Below are positions 18,115 through 27,621 of a stretch of DNA of 64,000 nt, piece after piece. This stretch comes from Streptomyces sp. NBC_00440 (GTDB lineage: Bacteria > Actinomycetota > Actinomycetes > Streptomycetales > Streptomycetaceae). The position numbers were made by a program, and so were the translations under genes. Under the pieces are notes generated by a model. The model made no database searches. It was not told the origin of the DNA and was given only the letters and a program-made list of their open reading frames with translations. Position 1 is the stretch's first letter, and each line of letters opens with the position of its first letter. The stretch lies in assembly GCF_036014215.1 (NCBI RefSeq), contig NZ_CP107922.1, forward strand, positions 217,585-281,584, read 5' to 3'.

Positions 18115-18429
18115 TTCGCCTCAGAACAGGCTCGTCGCAGTGGGAAGAATCGTTGAGAGCCCGCGTGCCAGCCTCTACGAGTCCGCAAGGTCCAATCACA
18201 CCAGGGGGCCGGAGATCGCCCGTCTGAGCCCCCATTCTGTCCGTCGTTTTTCTTCCGATATGCGAAGAAAACGCGGTAGTGACCGTACCTGTGACGTGAG
18301 ATCAGGTGAGCGGCCGATGTGCTTCGCGGCCATGGGCGGCGTAGAGCTCGATGGTGTCTGTCCCGTCTCAACGAGCCGAGCCGCGTCCGTTTCATCGAAC
18401 TCGGTCGACTGGGCTGGCGAACAAGGCGC
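18115..18429. other. Gene-free stretch after the transfer operon
   Basis: Open frames on both strands here have poor codon bias and no ribosome-binding sites. I see no strong hairpin or repeat. Confidence 0.4.
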
Positions 18430-18885
18430 TTACTGGGAGGGCAGCGAGAACCGTGTGTTCCTCCGGAACCGCCCTACGGCCGCCGACCAGATGTCCTCAC
18501 CAACAGGCGTGCTGCATCCGTCTTCGGGGAGCTGAGCCTCGTCATCTCCCTCGCACGTCTCCTCGCCGAGGGCTTGAGTGAGCATCTCCCATTCAGCGGC
18601 ACGATCAGCGGCAGGCCCGCCCAGGAACAGCGCCGCCGCCTGCCGGAGGAGAATGCCTGCGCCCTCCAGCGCAGCGTGTGCGCGCCCGATCTCATGCCAG
18701 CCCGTGCCTGTCATCCGCGCCGCGTCGGTGGCCTCGCATGATGCCGAGTGCATTTTCAGCACGAGCCGATTCACGGTCTCCAGTGCCAGCTGCGGGTCTG
18801 CCGTCACCTGTCGTTGGAACTCAGCCAGGAGTACTTCTTCGGCCAGCGCCCAGGGCGTTGATGACTCTGCCTTCTCGTCGTTCAC
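18430..18885 (-). CDS. Small acidic protein, function unknown
   Basis: A 151-residue, acidic, helical protein without membrane segments. The GTG at 18885 has only a weak upstream site. Composition (AEEVLLAEFQRQVTADPQLA at the start) and third-position GC support a real gene on the minus strand, opposite to the transfer genes around it. It sits between the two transfer gene clusters. I do not recognise a family and no motif is visible. Confidence 0.5.
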   Translation of the reverse strand: MNDEKAESSTPWALAEEVLLAEFQRQVTADPQLALETVNRLVLKMHSASCEATDAARMTGTGWHEIGRAHAALEGAGILLRQAAALFLGGPAADRAAEWEMLTQALGEETCEGDDEAQLPEDGCSTPVGEDIWSAAVGRFRRNTRFSLPSQ

Positions 18886-18991
18886 GTCTGCTCAACGAGC
18901 CCAACGTCGGTCGCGCGGTCGAGAAGAGTAAAGCAGTGGTAAAGCCTCGCGGGTGATGTCTGGATGAGCCTCCGGACCGGACTTGGTCAGG

Positions 18992-19075
18992 GTGAAGGGC
19001 ATTTTCCTCACCACCCAGGAGGCCATCGTGAACGACGCCACAGCCTGCCGCTTCTCTGACCGGCGGTCGGCATGA
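18992..19075 (+). CDS. Possible 27-residue leader peptide
   Basis: A GTG-started frame of 27 codons ends in a TGA that overlaps the ATG of the next gene (ATGA). An inner GTG at 19028 has AGGAGG 5 bases upstream, which would give a 15-residue peptide. The strong internal ribosome-binding site and stop-start overlap suggest translational coupling into the second transfer operon. Whether the peptide has its own function is unknown. Confidence 0.3.
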   Translation: MKGIFLTTQEAIVNDATACRFSDRRSA

Positions 19076-19539
19076 ACACCCCCCTCCCGAATCCGGGCCA
19101 TCTGCTCGACATCGCGCACTGGATCGCCATGTCAGCCCCGTACCTCGCACTCGTGGTGCTCCTGGGCGGCGCAGCCTGGGGCTGGACGCAATGGCAGCGC
19201 GCCCGGCGAGTCGAGGAGACTCTCCTCGGCCGAGTCACGGTGGAGCTCATCCCCACCAGCACCTTCGACCCGAGCGAAGGTGAAGTCGGGCGCTACGCCC
19301 ACCAGTTGAGCCGGGCGCGCTACTCCGTGGCGAAGACGCCTGCCCGCGGCGCTGGTGTCCGCCTGCGCTACAGCGCTGAAGAGGGTCACATACGCTGCTA
19401 CGTCGAGGGGCCCGCCAGGGCCGGGGCTGTACTGGCCATGCCGGGGTTCGCCGAAGTGGAAGTCCGCGCCGCCCGCGCCGACCAGCACATTGAACCGGTC
19501 CGCTTCACTCCTCCCGTCCAGAGGGAGGGGGAGAAGTGA
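19072..19539 (+). CDS. Membrane partner of the coupling ATPase
   Basis: A 155-residue protein with one transmembrane segment (about 24-42, YLALVVLLGGAAWGWTQW) and a cytoplasmic domain of about 110 residues. It is GTGA-coupled to the downstream coupling-type ATPase, which has no membrane segment of its own. I therefore infer that this protein supplies the membrane anchor, as split coupling-protein systems do. The family is not recognised by motif. The strength of the call comes from operon position and topology. Confidence 0.6.
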   Translation: MNTPLPNPGHLLDIAHWIAMSAPYLALVVLLGGAAWGWTQWQRARRVEETLLGRVTVELIPTSTFDPSEGEVGRYAHQLSRARYSVAKTPARGAGVRLRYSAEEGHIRCYVEGPARAGAVLAMPGFAEVEVRAARADQHIEPVRFTPPVQREGEK

Positions 19540-21713
19540 GCGCGACTGTCAGTCTCGCCAAGCCCTCCAGCAGCGAAGAGGCCCCGTCCTCTACCGGCAC
19601 GCGGTACGTCGAGCGCGCCGAGCTGGTGCTGGGGATGCCCGACCAGAAGCCCCTCGCTCCACTGGGTCTGAACCCTGACCCACTGCAACAGCTGGCAGCT
19701 GCGATGGCCACCGTGCGCACCGGGGCCGGCCAGCGCGCGGACGTGGCTCTCGACTTGATCCCGGTCAGGGAAGGTGAGCTCACCCGCCGTCGCCGTCGGC
19801 TGCTGGCCCGCTCGAAAAGGCGTGGCCCCTCCGCGTACGGCGAGAAGCTCACCGGAGGTCTCAGTGGGGGAGGGCTGCTGGAGTCCGTCGCGGCCGGCTT
19901 GAACGGGGGCAAGACCTCTGCGGGATCGCGTGCCGGGCGTCTGCCACGGATGACGGATGTCCGTGACGGCATGGGAAAGTTCAGCCCGGGGGCGGGTGTC
20001 GTCTTCGCCGTGCAGGTCTTGCTGCGTACCGAGGCCGCGCACCCGCAGGCCGCCTTGGAACGTATGCATCAGCTGCTCGCGGCCTTCGCGATCACCTCGG
20101 GGGAGAACTACTTCAAGCCCCGTAAGCCGCGTACGCGCCGGGCCATTGCGTCCTTCGACCGGCGGTTCGCGAGGGGCGAGTTCCGTCCGCGCAAGCGGCA
20201 GTGGCTGACGGTCCCGGAGCTGGCCGGCTTCCTGAAGCCGCCGACCTGTAAGTGCAACGCCTTCAGCGTCGTACGCTCCGGCGGTCTCGTCCCGCCCGCA
20301 CCAGCAAAGCTCCCCGTCTACACCGGCCAGTCCGACCTGGTGCCCCTCGGCGCTGTGACCTACCCGGACGGCCGGGAACGTATCGGCGCCGCCCGTGTGA
20401 AGGACCTGCTCTTCGGGCTGTCGCTCGGCAAGAGCGGGCACGGCAAGACAGAGGCCGCTCTCGTCCAGGCCATCGCGCTCGCTCACAACGGGTACGGCAC
20501 CTGGTTCCTGGACCCGCACGGTGAGGCATGGGCGAGGGCGAAGCCGTACCTGGCTCACCCGCACATCCAGTCCCGGGTATGGGAGATCGATCTGGCCGCC
20601 GCCGAGCCGGATCAACTGGTCGTCTCCTGGAATCTGCTGTCCATGGAGCGGCGCAAGGCATCCGACATCCAGAAGATCGTGCGCGCGGTCACCGAGGGCA
20701 TCGCAGCCGCCCAGAACTGGGGCGACCACGCCCCCCGGGCCCGGACGATCCTCGCCCGCTCAGCCCAGGCGCTGGCTCTGCTCAACATGAAGGCAGTGCA
20801 GGCCGGAAGGCCGGATCTGCAGTGCACGCTGTTCCAGGTGCGGTCCTGGCTGACCGACGAGGACTGGCGCGAGGCGCTGCTGCCACAACTGCCCCGGCGG
20901 GTGCAGAACTACTGGACCAAGACCTTTCCCAAGCTTGCGTCGGACTCGGTGCCCACCGTCACGTACGCCATTGACCGCCTCGACACCTCCCCGGCCCTGC
21001 AGGCGTTCTTCGGCTCCCCGCGCTCCGGCTACGACGTGCGCACCGCCATGGACACCGGCCGGGTCGTGTTCGTGTGCCCCAGCGGCTCGGAATCCGACGA
21101 CCTCGTCTCCTGCCTGCTCATCCACGACCTGCACCGCGCCGGCCTCTCCCGCCAGGACACCCACCGCCACCAACGGCGCACCTTCTGGGCCTGGGGAGAC
21201 GAACTCACCGCCCTGGACTCCTCCTCCAAGGGCTTCCTCGCCGCGATCGCCGAGCAGCTGCGCAAATACGAGGTCCGGTTCATCGGCATGACACAGATGG
21301 CTTTGCGGCTCTCCGCGATCACCCGCCAGGCGCTGCTGCAGAACCAGTCCATGCTGTCGACCTGCGCCGCCGACTTCGACGAAGCCACGTTCGTGGCCCG
21401 CCGCTGGAACGGGCAGGTCAGCGCCCAGACCATCACCGAACTGCCCAAGTACCACTACGTGGTGTCGATCAACCTGGACGGCGCCCCGAGCACACCGTTC
21501 CGGGTACGGGGCCTGCCCGTCGAAGAGATCTTCGCCCACTACAACAACCCGGGCGGGATCCCCGCACTCGATGCCGCGATCGACGCCAGCATGAGCCGCC
21601 GGCCCCTCGCCGAGATCCTCGACGAGCTCGAAGACCTCGACGCGAACATCCTCGCCCACTTCACCGGATCCCAGCCCGGCCGTGCTGGGGACCCGACCAC
21701 CCTCCTCGACTAG
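19536..21713 (+). CDS. Type IV coupling-protein-like ATPase (VirD4/TraG/HerA class)
   Basis: A 725-residue P-loop ATPase. Walker A GKSGHGKTEA has K304. A Walker B-like acidic pair lies in FWAWGDELTAL, followed by a sensor segment IGMTQMALRL about 40 residues later. The arrangement matches TraG/VirD4- and HerA-type DNA pumps, which hand DNA to the secretion channel. The N-terminal 280 residues have no membrane span, unlike classical VirD4; the small gene upstream probably supplies it. The downstream replication-relaxation gene fits a transfer and replication module. It is the only coupling ATPase in the window, so it should be the plasmid transfer motor. Start GTG at 19536 overlaps the previous stop. 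Confidence 0.85.
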   Translation: MSATVSLAKPSSSEEAPSSTGTRYVERAELVLGMPDQKPLAPLGLNPDPLQQLAAAMATVRTGAGQRADVALDLIPVREGELTRRRRRLLARSKRRGPSAYGEKLTGGLSGGGLLESVAAGLNGGKTSAGSRAGRLPRMTDVRDGMGKFSPGAGVVFAVQVLLRTEAAHPQAALERMHQLLAAFAITSGENYFKPRKPRTRRAIASFDRRFARGEFRPRKRQWLTVPELAGFLKPPTCKCNAFSVVRSGGLVPPAPAKLPVYTGQSDLVPLGAVTYPDGRERIGAARVKDLLFGLSLGKSGHGKTEAALVQAIALAHNGYGTWFLDPHGEAWARAKPYLAHPHIQSRVWEIDLAAAEPDQLVVSWNLLSMERRKASDIQKIVRAVTEGIAAAQNWGDHAPRARTILARSAQALALLNMKAVQAGRPDLQCTLFQVRSWLTDEDWREALLPQLPRRVQNYWTKTFPKLASDSVPTVTYAIDRLDTSPALQAFFGSPRSGYDVRTAMDTGRVVFVCPSGSESDDLVSCLLIHDLHRAGLSRQDTHRHQRRTFWAWGDELTALDSSSKGFLAAIAEQLRKYEVRFIGMTQMALRLSAITRQALLQNQSMLSTCAADFDEATFVARRWNGQVSAQTITELPKYHYVVSINLDGAPSTPFRVRGLPVEEIFAHYNNPGGIPALDAAIDASMSRRPLAEILDELEDLDANILAHFTGSQPGRAGDPTTLLD

Positions 21714-21727
21714 CACCGGAGAACGTC

Positions 21728-22672
21728 ATGCCGTACCCGCACACCGGCCCCACCGGGCTCGGACAGATCGCCCAGCAGGCCATGCAGGTCCTCTACCAGC
21801 ACCGCCTGGTCTCCACCCGGCAGATGCACCAGCTCATCACCCCCCACCACACCCGCGCCGAGTTCCTGCGCCGCCAACTCCACACCCTGCGGGCAGCCGG
21901 TATGGCCGACACGGTCGGCAGACGCCTGACCGGGCAGACCGAACTGCTGTGGTGGCTCACGGACCAGGGCGCCCGGGCCGTCGAGGCGGTCGGCCTGCTG
22001 CCCCAGCGCCCCTACCGGATGAGCCCCGAAGCAGCGCTGGGCCCCCTGCAGGAACACACCCTGGCCACCGTCGAATCCGGCCTCGCCTTCGTCGACTGGG
22101 CCCGACGCCTCGGCCACGAATGCGGCCCCCTCGACTGGTCCCCCGAGACCGCGCACCACTACCGCGACGACAGCCGCCCCGGTGAAGACCTCTGCCTCAT
22201 CCCCGACGCCGTCCTCAGCTACGTCCACACCGACACCCAAGCCAGGCAGCGCACCCTGCTGACCTTCTTCATCGAGGTCGACCGCACCCAGATGACGATC
22301 GCCCGACTCGCGCAGAAGCTCCACGCATACGCCGCCTACCACGAGTTCACCCCCCAGCCCTCCGTCCCCCGCGGCGCTCGCCCCGTACGCCGGCCCGCTT
22401 CGGCACCCGCCTGGCGCAGCCGCTACGCGGTCTTCCCCCGACTGCTCCTGGTCCTCACCGGCGCGTCCGAAGCCCGGCTGGACCGCAGGATCGCCGACCT
22501 TCGCAGCCTCGCCGCCAGCGACCCGATGCTCGCCACTACCGCGGTGCGGGCTGGTGTGACCACCCTGGACCAGCTCCGCGACCGGGGCCCGTTCGCCCCC
22601 GTCTTCACGCCCGTGTTGGGCAGCCCCGACCTCAGCGACGCATGGCTGCGCCTGCAGCCCATCGCCGCCTGA
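21728..22672 (+). CDS. Replication-relaxation family protein
   Basis: A 314-residue protein of the replication-relaxation type found on actinobacterial and firmicute plasmids next to coupling ATPases. An N-terminal winged-helix segment is seen at about residues 10-70 (VLYQHRLVSTRQMHQLITPH), then a beta-rich domain with FFIEVDRTQMTIARLAQKL near residue 180. The latter resembles a restriction-endonuclease-like core with an acidic residue followed by Glu-x-Asp. The ATG at 21728 is chosen because GGAG lies 7 bases upstream. It may act at the transfer or replication origin, replacing a classical relaxase in function, but that is unproven. Confidence 0.75.
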   Translation: MPYPHTGPTGLGQIAQQAMQVLYQHRLVSTRQMHQLITPHHTRAEFLRRQLHTLRAAGMADTVGRRLTGQTELLWWLTDQGARAVEAVGLLPQRPYRMSPEAALGPLQEHTLATVESGLAFVDWARRLGHECGPLDWSPETAHHYRDDSRPGEDLCLIPDAVLSYVHTDTQARQRTLLTFFIEVDRTQMTIARLAQKLHAYAAYHEFTPQPSVPRGARPVRRPASAPAWRSRYAVFPRLLLVLTGASEARLDRRIADLRSLAASDPMLATTAVRAGVTTLDQLRDRGPFAPVFTPVLGSPDLSDAWLRLQPIAA

Positions 22673-22701
22673 CCGCCCCCTTCTGGAAGGACGACCACCT
22701 C

Positions 22702-23070
22702 ATGCTGTTCAGCCGCTTCAGGAAGTCACCGCCGCCCCCGGCCGCACCGGCCCCGGTCGACTACCGCGCCTGCGACGATCTCGGCGCCCTCACACGCCCG
22801 TTCTCCCCGCTCATCGGCGAAATGCTTGCCGTGTACTGCCATACCCGCCCCCTCGGAGCGCTCTCCCAGAGCGAGAAGTGCCTCGAGGAATACCGGATGA
22901 CAGCCCGTCAGATCATCCACCACCTCCTCGAAGGCTGGCAGAACCAGACCGACGATCTAGGCACGATCGACGACCTCCTCATCCACCCCCGTCAATCCCG
23001 CACGGCAAAAGTCCCCACAACCCGGGCCGCCGAGAACGCGGCCACCCGGGACCACCACCTTGCATCGTGA
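22702..23070 (+). CDS. Small soluble protein of the transfer/replication module
   Basis: A 122-residue protein. It is not membrane-bound and is helical in the middle (DDLGALTRPFSPLIGEMLAV onward). The ATG at 22702 follows GGAAGG with good spacing. It lies 29 bases after the replication-relaxation gene and directly before the Rep-like gene, so the three are probably co-transcribed. No family is recognised. Confidence 0.6.
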   Translation: MLFSRFRKSPPPPAAPAPVDYRACDDLGALTRPFSPLIGEMLAVYCHTRPLGALSQSEKCLEEYRMTARQIIHHLLEGWQNQTDDLGTIDDLLIHPRQSRTAKVPTTRAAENAATRDHHLAS

Positions 23071-23152
23071 GCGCACACCACCGGCCATCCAGCAGACTCC
23101 CTGCGCCCCTCCCCGAAGGGGGAGGGGCGGCCGGCAAGGCCCCCTGAACGAC

Positions 23153-24583
23153 GTGACACCTGACCGCCGGGCCCGGCCCCGGCCGGCTCCGGGCCCGGCC
23201 TTCACTCTCGTGCGTGATGATTCCGAACACGAGATGGGCACGACCGCCTCCCGCCAACTGCGCCGCGCCGGCGACTTCCGAGCCGCCGCACGGTTCATGA
23301 TCGGCCGGGGTATCCATCCGAAGGCCGGCCGCACGACGCTGCGCCTCGCGGAGGTCTTCGCGGCCCGCATGGAGCGGAGTAGAGACGGGCACCTCCCGTT
23401 CAGCGTCGAGGCGACCGCACGGCAACTCGGCCTCTGCCGGCGCACGGTTCTCGCCCACGCGAAGTACCTGCGCGAGCTCGGCCTTCTCGCCTACGTGGAA
23501 CACGGATCGAAGACCAACGCGCTACGGACACGCCACGGTGCAGCCTGGACAGCCGCACACGGGTACCGCCGCACGGCCACCATCTTCGCCGCAGTCGCAC
23601 CCTACGTCTGGGACGACGCAGAGGGCCGCAGGATCGACGGCACCGGCTACACAGCCCGGCCCATCGGAGTCACCGAGCAGGGCCGGGCACACGCTATCGA
23701 CACGGCCCGCCGAGTTGCTACGAAGGCCCAGGCCAGGAGCGCTTCGTGCACCCCTTCTTTGGTGGTCCCACAGGACCACCGTCAGATGCAGGTAGTGGGA
23801 GGTAAGAAATACACCCCGCGCAAGCGCGCGAGGAACCCGCAGAAGCCCTCCCTCCCGTCCTCCATCCACCCCAGCGTCTCCACGGCCGAATGCGCCCGCG
23901 GGATCGCTCTCGCCGAGCAACTGCAGCGAGAGGTGTGGTGGCTGAACCGCGGCTGCGCCCGCCGACTCGGCTACGTCCTGCGCCCGCTGACGACCAGCGG
24001 CTGGACCGTTCAGTCACTGGCCGCCGAGCTTCTGACCTGGGGTGTACCAGGCCATCTCCGCGATCCGGCAGCATACGTACGCCACGAGCTCCAGCGCCGC
24101 CAGCAGCACGCCGGCCTGCCCGGCCCTGCCACACCAGCCGTGCGGGACGACCAGGTCGACGACACCGGCCTCCGCCACCGAGCCATGCTCCGCCGCCGAC
24201 AAGAACAGAGCGCCCCGGTCTGGCATCGCTACCTCAATGAGATCCGGCCCGGCCTACGCCGCCGACAGGCCCAAGTACGCGCGAACACCCAAGCGAGGGC
24301 CCCGCAGCGCGTGGACTACCAACCGATGATCCGCGAGAGCGAACGGGCATTCGCCCAGGCACTGCCAACTCAGTCCTGGGGCGAGGACGTGTCCGCGCGC
24401 GACGTCTACCAGGCCCGCGCGAGGGGGCTGCCCAGTCCCGCCGGCCGTGCCGCACCGGAGGACGACCGCGGATGGCTGGTGTACCTACGCGACCAGCAGG
24501 AAGCAGAGCGCGCCTGCGCCGTGCTGCGCGCCGAACTGGAGAACTGGGAAGCCGAACACGTTCTTTCGGCTCAGGCTCAGTGA
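23153..24583 (+). CDS. Winged-helix Rep-like protein
   Basis: About 476 residues from the GTG at 23153. The ATG at 23234 is an alternative start, and neither has a strong ribosome-binding site. Residues about 45-130 form a clear winged helix-turn-helix (LRLAEVFAARMERS, then FSVEATARQLGLCRRTVLAH and LRELGLLAYVEHG), as in theta-type plasmid initiators and related regulators of actinomycetes. The remainder is basic and Arg-rich with long helices. Its place after the replication-relaxation gene supports a role in plasmid replication. A transfer regulator is the alternative. No iterons were seen immediately beside it; the repeats near 8.1-8.6 kb are candidates for its target. Confidence 0.6.
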   Translation: MTPDRRARPRPAPGPAFTLVRDDSEHEMGTTASRQLRRAGDFRAAARFMIGRGIHPKAGRTTLRLAEVFAARMERSRDGHLPFSVEATARQLGLCRRTVLAHAKYLRELGLLAYVEHGSKTNALRTRHGAAWTAAHGYRRTATIFAAVAPYVWDDAEGRRIDGTGYTARPIGVTEQGRAHAIDTARRVATKAQARSASCTPSLVVPQDHRQMQVVGGKKYTPRKRARNPQKPSLPSSIHPSVSTAECARGIALAEQLQREVWWLNRGCARRLGYVLRPLTTSGWTVQSLAAELLTWGVPGHLRDPAAYVRHELQRRQQHAGLPGPATPAVRDDQVDDTGLRHRAMLRRRQEQSAPVWHRYLNEIRPGLRRRQAQVRANTQARAPQRVDYQPMIRESERAFAQALPTQSWGEDVSARDVYQARARGLPSPAGRAAPEDDRGWLVYLRDQQEAERACAVLRAELENWEAEHVLSAQAQ

Positions 24584-24647
24584 CGGGCCAGGCGAAGGGG
24601 CCCGGGCACCAGGGGCGGGGGCCCGGCCGGGCGAATCGTCTCGCAGG

Positions 24648-25340
24648 TCAGTGCGGGGCTGCGTTGATCAGGTCCATGAGTACCCGGCGATCCGTCAGGT
24701 CCCGTGCTACCGCCGTTGCACCGGCCGCCCACAAATCCTGCTCCGAGCTGCGCCCAGAGGCCACACCCAGCACTCTCACGCCGTTGTCACGACCGGCAGC
24801 GACGTCAGCAGGCGTGTCGCCGATCAAAAGGACATCATCTGCCGTGATATCGGAGTGGCCCTGACCAGCATGTTCCATGGCCTTGCGTACCAGTTCCGCC
24901 CGCTCATCGTGATCCTCGCCGTACCCGCCCAGCTCGAAGCGGATGTGCGTATCCAGGCCGAAGGCGGCGAGCTTCACCTCGGCGGCCGTACGGATGTTGC
25001 CGGTGACCACCGTCTGTACGACCCCGCTCAAGCCGGACACCGTATCCAGGGTGGCCGCGGCGCCAGGTAGAGCGTGGCCGCGCTCCCGCAGTTCCCCGGC
25101 CCGGGCTCGGTGCAGCTCAGCAGAGCAGCGCGCGAACCTCTCGAACATCCGGCGATCGCTGTCAATGCCGTGAAGCCTCGCCGTCTCACGGAAGATGACG
25201 GGCTCGGTCATCCCGTCGACAGCGGCCTGCTCCCGCATCGGCACTCCAGTGACCTGCTCGAAGCCCTCGGCGAAGATCTCCCGGCCGACGCCACGTGTGG
25301 CGATGAGCGTGTGGTCGATGTCCCACAGAACCAACTTCAC
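24648..25340 (-). CDS. HAD-superfamily phosphatase
   Basis: A 230-residue HAD hydrolase of the phosphoglycolate-phosphatase-like group. Motif I is LWDIDHTL (nucleophile Asp and acid/base Asp) at about residues 4-11. Motif II Thr lies in TVVTGN, and motif IV is LLIGDTPADVAAG. A helical cap lies between motifs I and II. The GTG at 25340 is chosen because GGAGG lies 8 bases upstream and motif I then sits at the N terminus as usual. It is divergent from the XRE regulator at 25469. The substrate cannot be predicted. It seems to be cargo unrelated to transfer. Confidence 0.85.
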   Translation of the reverse strand: MKLVLWDIDHTLIATRGVGREIFAEGFEQVTGVPMREQAAVDGMTEPVIFRETARLHGIDSDRRMFERFARCSAELHRARAGELRERGHALPGAAATLDTVSGLSGVVQTVVTGNIRTAAEVKLAAFGLDTHIRFELGGYGEDHDERAELVRKAMEHAGQGHSDITADDVLLIGDTPADVAAGRDNGVRVLGVASGRSSEQDLWAAGATAVARDLTDRRVLMDLINAAPH

Positions 25341-25468
25341 TCTGCCGCCTCCGATTACCTGCCATTGCCCACCGGGCATCACCGTGTCACACGTTGGTGT
25401 ACTTCCAACTGCCCGCCTGCTACCGGCGCATACGCTGGACGTACGCCAGGCAGGAGTGAGGTCCGAAC

Positions 25469-26674
25469 ATGAGCTTGCCCACGCTTCCTATCGGCGAGCG
25501 CATCCGCCATCACCGTCTCCGGCAGGGTCGCACGCAGGCGGTCGTCGCCGGCTTGTGCGGCATCACCGAGGACTACCTCTCGCAGGTGGAGCGGGGCCGG
25601 AAGACCCCCTCGTCCGAGGTGCTCGCAAGGCTCGCCGTGCAATTCGGAGTGACCGCAGGGGCGCTGCTGGGCGACCCCGTCGAGGACGTCCCACTCGCGC
25701 CCGCGACGCCAGGGGCTGACGTGGTGCGCGCGCTCCTGGGCCAACAACCCAGCGCCGGCCCCGCGCCCACCACCGCGGTGACACTGCGCGAGCGGGTGGA
25801 GAACATCTGGCGTATCTGGCAGACATCACCCACCCGGTTCACCGACGCCGAACTTCTACTGCCGGACCTGATCACAGACGTGGAGACCGCCGTACGAGCC
25901 AGCCGGCATACAACCGAGAGCGGCGAGCGCCGCGTACTGCTGCGCATCTCCGCCGACCTGTACGGACTGCTGCGCTCGTACTGCCGCCGGGCCGGGCGCC
26001 TCGACCTGGCGCTGATGGTCGCCGACCGGGCGCTCCGCGCGGCCGAGGACGCGGACGACCCGCTGCGGATCGCCGCGGCCCAGTGGAACCTCGGCCACGT
26101 GCTGCTCTCCCAGCCAGGAGACGAACACGCCGCACGCGACACCGCCCTCCGGGCAGCCGAGGCGCTTCAGCGCGAACTGCAGGGCCCGGAGGCGGTCGCC
26201 GTCCAGGGCGCGCTGGAGCTGGTGGCGGTGGTGGCAGAAGCCCGCACCCGCCGCGCCTGGGCGGCCCGGGACAGGCTGGCCAACCGTGTCGCCCCGCTCG
26301 CGAAGCAAGCGGGGGAGGGGAACACCATGTGGACCGTCTTCGGCCCCGTGAATGCCGAACTTCACGCGGTCTCCGTAGAGATGCTCGACGGCAATGCGGT
26401 CGAAGGGCTGCGTCTGGCCGACAAGGTCGACACCGACCAGCTCCCCTCCCGCGAGCGGCGCATGACCTTCGGCCTGGAGGTAGCCCGCTGCTACGCACTG
26501 CGCAGGGAGGACGCCGCCGTCCTCGTTCACCTCCTGGAGCTCGAAGTGCTCGCGCCCGAGGATCTCCAGCGCAGTCCTCTCGCTCGGGAGCTCGTCATCT
26601 CTCTGGTGCAGCGCTCCCGGCCCACCTACCGCAAACAGGCGACGGCTCTGGCCGAGCGGCTCAGTCTGCTCTGA
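25469..26674 (+). CDS. XRE-family regulator with TPR-like C terminus
   Basis: A 401-residue regulator. The N-terminal XRE/Cro-type helix-turn-helix covers about residues 8-65 (GERIRHHRLRQGRTQAVVAG, then ITEDYLSQVERGRKTPSSEV). The long helical C-terminal region resembles the tetratricopeptide-like sensory domains of Streptomyces XRE regulators. It diverges from the HAD gene across 128 bases, so it may control both. The next gene, at 26773, is in the same direction. The ligand is unknown. Confidence 0.85.
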   Translation: MSLPTLPIGERIRHHRLRQGRTQAVVAGLCGITEDYLSQVERGRKTPSSEVLARLAVQFGVTAGALLGDPVEDVPLAPATPGADVVRALLGQQPSAGPAPTTAVTLRERVENIWRIWQTSPTRFTDAELLLPDLITDVETAVRASRHTTESGERRVLLRISADLYGLLRSYCRRAGRLDLALMVADRALRAAEDADDPLRIAAAQWNLGHVLLSQPGDEHAARDTALRAAEALQRELQGPEAVAVQGALELVAVVAEARTRRAWAARDRLANRVAPLAKQAGEGNTMWTVFGPVNAELHAVSVEMLDGNAVEGLRLADKVDTDQLPSRERRMTFGLEVARCYALRREDAAVLVHLLELEVLAPEDLQRSPLARELVISLVQRSRPTYRKQATALAERLSLL

Positions 26675-26772
26675 CGAGCCCGGCCTGCGAGCACACCCGG
26701 TCTCTCAGTCCGGGTTGAAGAGATCCTCTGCCCGTACGGTCCCCACACCTCTGGAGACCGATCACGGGAAGC

Positions 26773-27363
26773 ATGCGCATGAGCCCAACGGCAGCCGGGA
26801 TCCCCGGCCACAACGGAACACTGATCGCGGCAGCTGGACAGCGGTGGGACGCCGTGCGCGTCCCGCGCTTCATCGGACTGCAGGCCCTGAACCATCTCGT
26901 CGGGCAGGAGGGCGCGATCGTGATGGATCCCGGAAATCGCCGGGTGTATTTCCTCGTTCCACCCGGAACCACGCGATCCTGGAATCTTCCTCAGACGACG
27001 GCGCTCGGCGAGACAAGCCACGTCGTCCTGCCGGCCGACGACAAGGAGATCCCGCCCGGGCCCTACTGGCTCGTCTCGCCCCGTCGTGGCCGTCTGTGCA
27101 CCAGCACGGAAGCTCTTCACAACGCGTTGCGGACTGTCCTTGGCCCCCGGCCCACCACGAACGATCAGGACCGTGTCCGGCCGGATCTGGGGAAGCAGAA
27201 CATCGATCAGGTCAAAGGACTGGCTTGCGCTCTGTGCGGGGCGCGGCTGTATGCGACCCGGAGCCTCGGAGTGTTCTGTACTGGGGACCTCTTGCTGCAG
27301 GATCCGACCGAACTGTGGGCGTGTAATCCCGTCTGCCGACGAATCGACAATCCCACTCCGTGA
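26773..27363 (+). CDS. Conserved actinobacterial protein of unknown function
   Basis: A 196-residue soluble protein. The ATG at 26773 or the next in-frame ATG at 26779 could start it; GGGAAG fits the second better. The segment AGQRWDAVRVPRFIGLQALN followed by GAIVMDPGNRRVYFLVPPGT resembles the N-terminal fold of bifunctional primase/polymerase-type proteins common in Streptomyces, but no catalytic acidic pair is evident. A C-terminal CxxC and a later Cys pair (LACALCGARLY, CNPVC) could bind zinc. It follows the XRE gene and is followed by a hairpin. I do not assign a function. Confidence 0.6.
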   Translation: MRMSPTAAGIPGHNGTLIAAAGQRWDAVRVPRFIGLQALNHLVGQEGAIVMDPGNRRVYFLVPPGTTRSWNLPQTTALGETSHVVLPADDKEIPPGPYWLVSPRRGRLCTSTEALHNALRTVLGPRPTTNDQDRVRPDLGKQNIDQVKGLACALCGARLYATRSLGVFCTGDLLLQDPTELWACNPVCRRIDNPTP

Positions 27364-27369
27364 ATTCAC

Positions 27370-27394
27370 CGGACGCTCCGACCCCGGAGGTCCG
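27370..27394 (+). terminator. Hairpin after the 26.8-kb gene
   Basis: CGGAC-g-CTCCG pairs with CGGAG-GTCCG around a 4-base loop, 7 bases after the stop. It is a 10-base-pair GC-rich stem with one bulge and a likely terminator. The rest of 27395-27621 holds no supported gene. Confidence 0.55.
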
Positions 27395-27621
27395 TCAGAA
27401 GGGACAGGCGGCAAACGAATCGCCTCTGATGTTCTCGCCGTGCGGGATTGTGTCGGTTTATGGCCCGAGGTGTGGTGTGAACTGGTAATACGGGCTGTGT
27501 TGTTGGGGGATCTTTGCGTAACGTAGGGGAACAGGCGGTCACCTGTGGCTGCTGGTGCAGCCAGCAAGCGCATCACGCCGCAGGTCAGCATGGTGCCGCC
27601 GAGAACGTACGGGGAGGCGTA

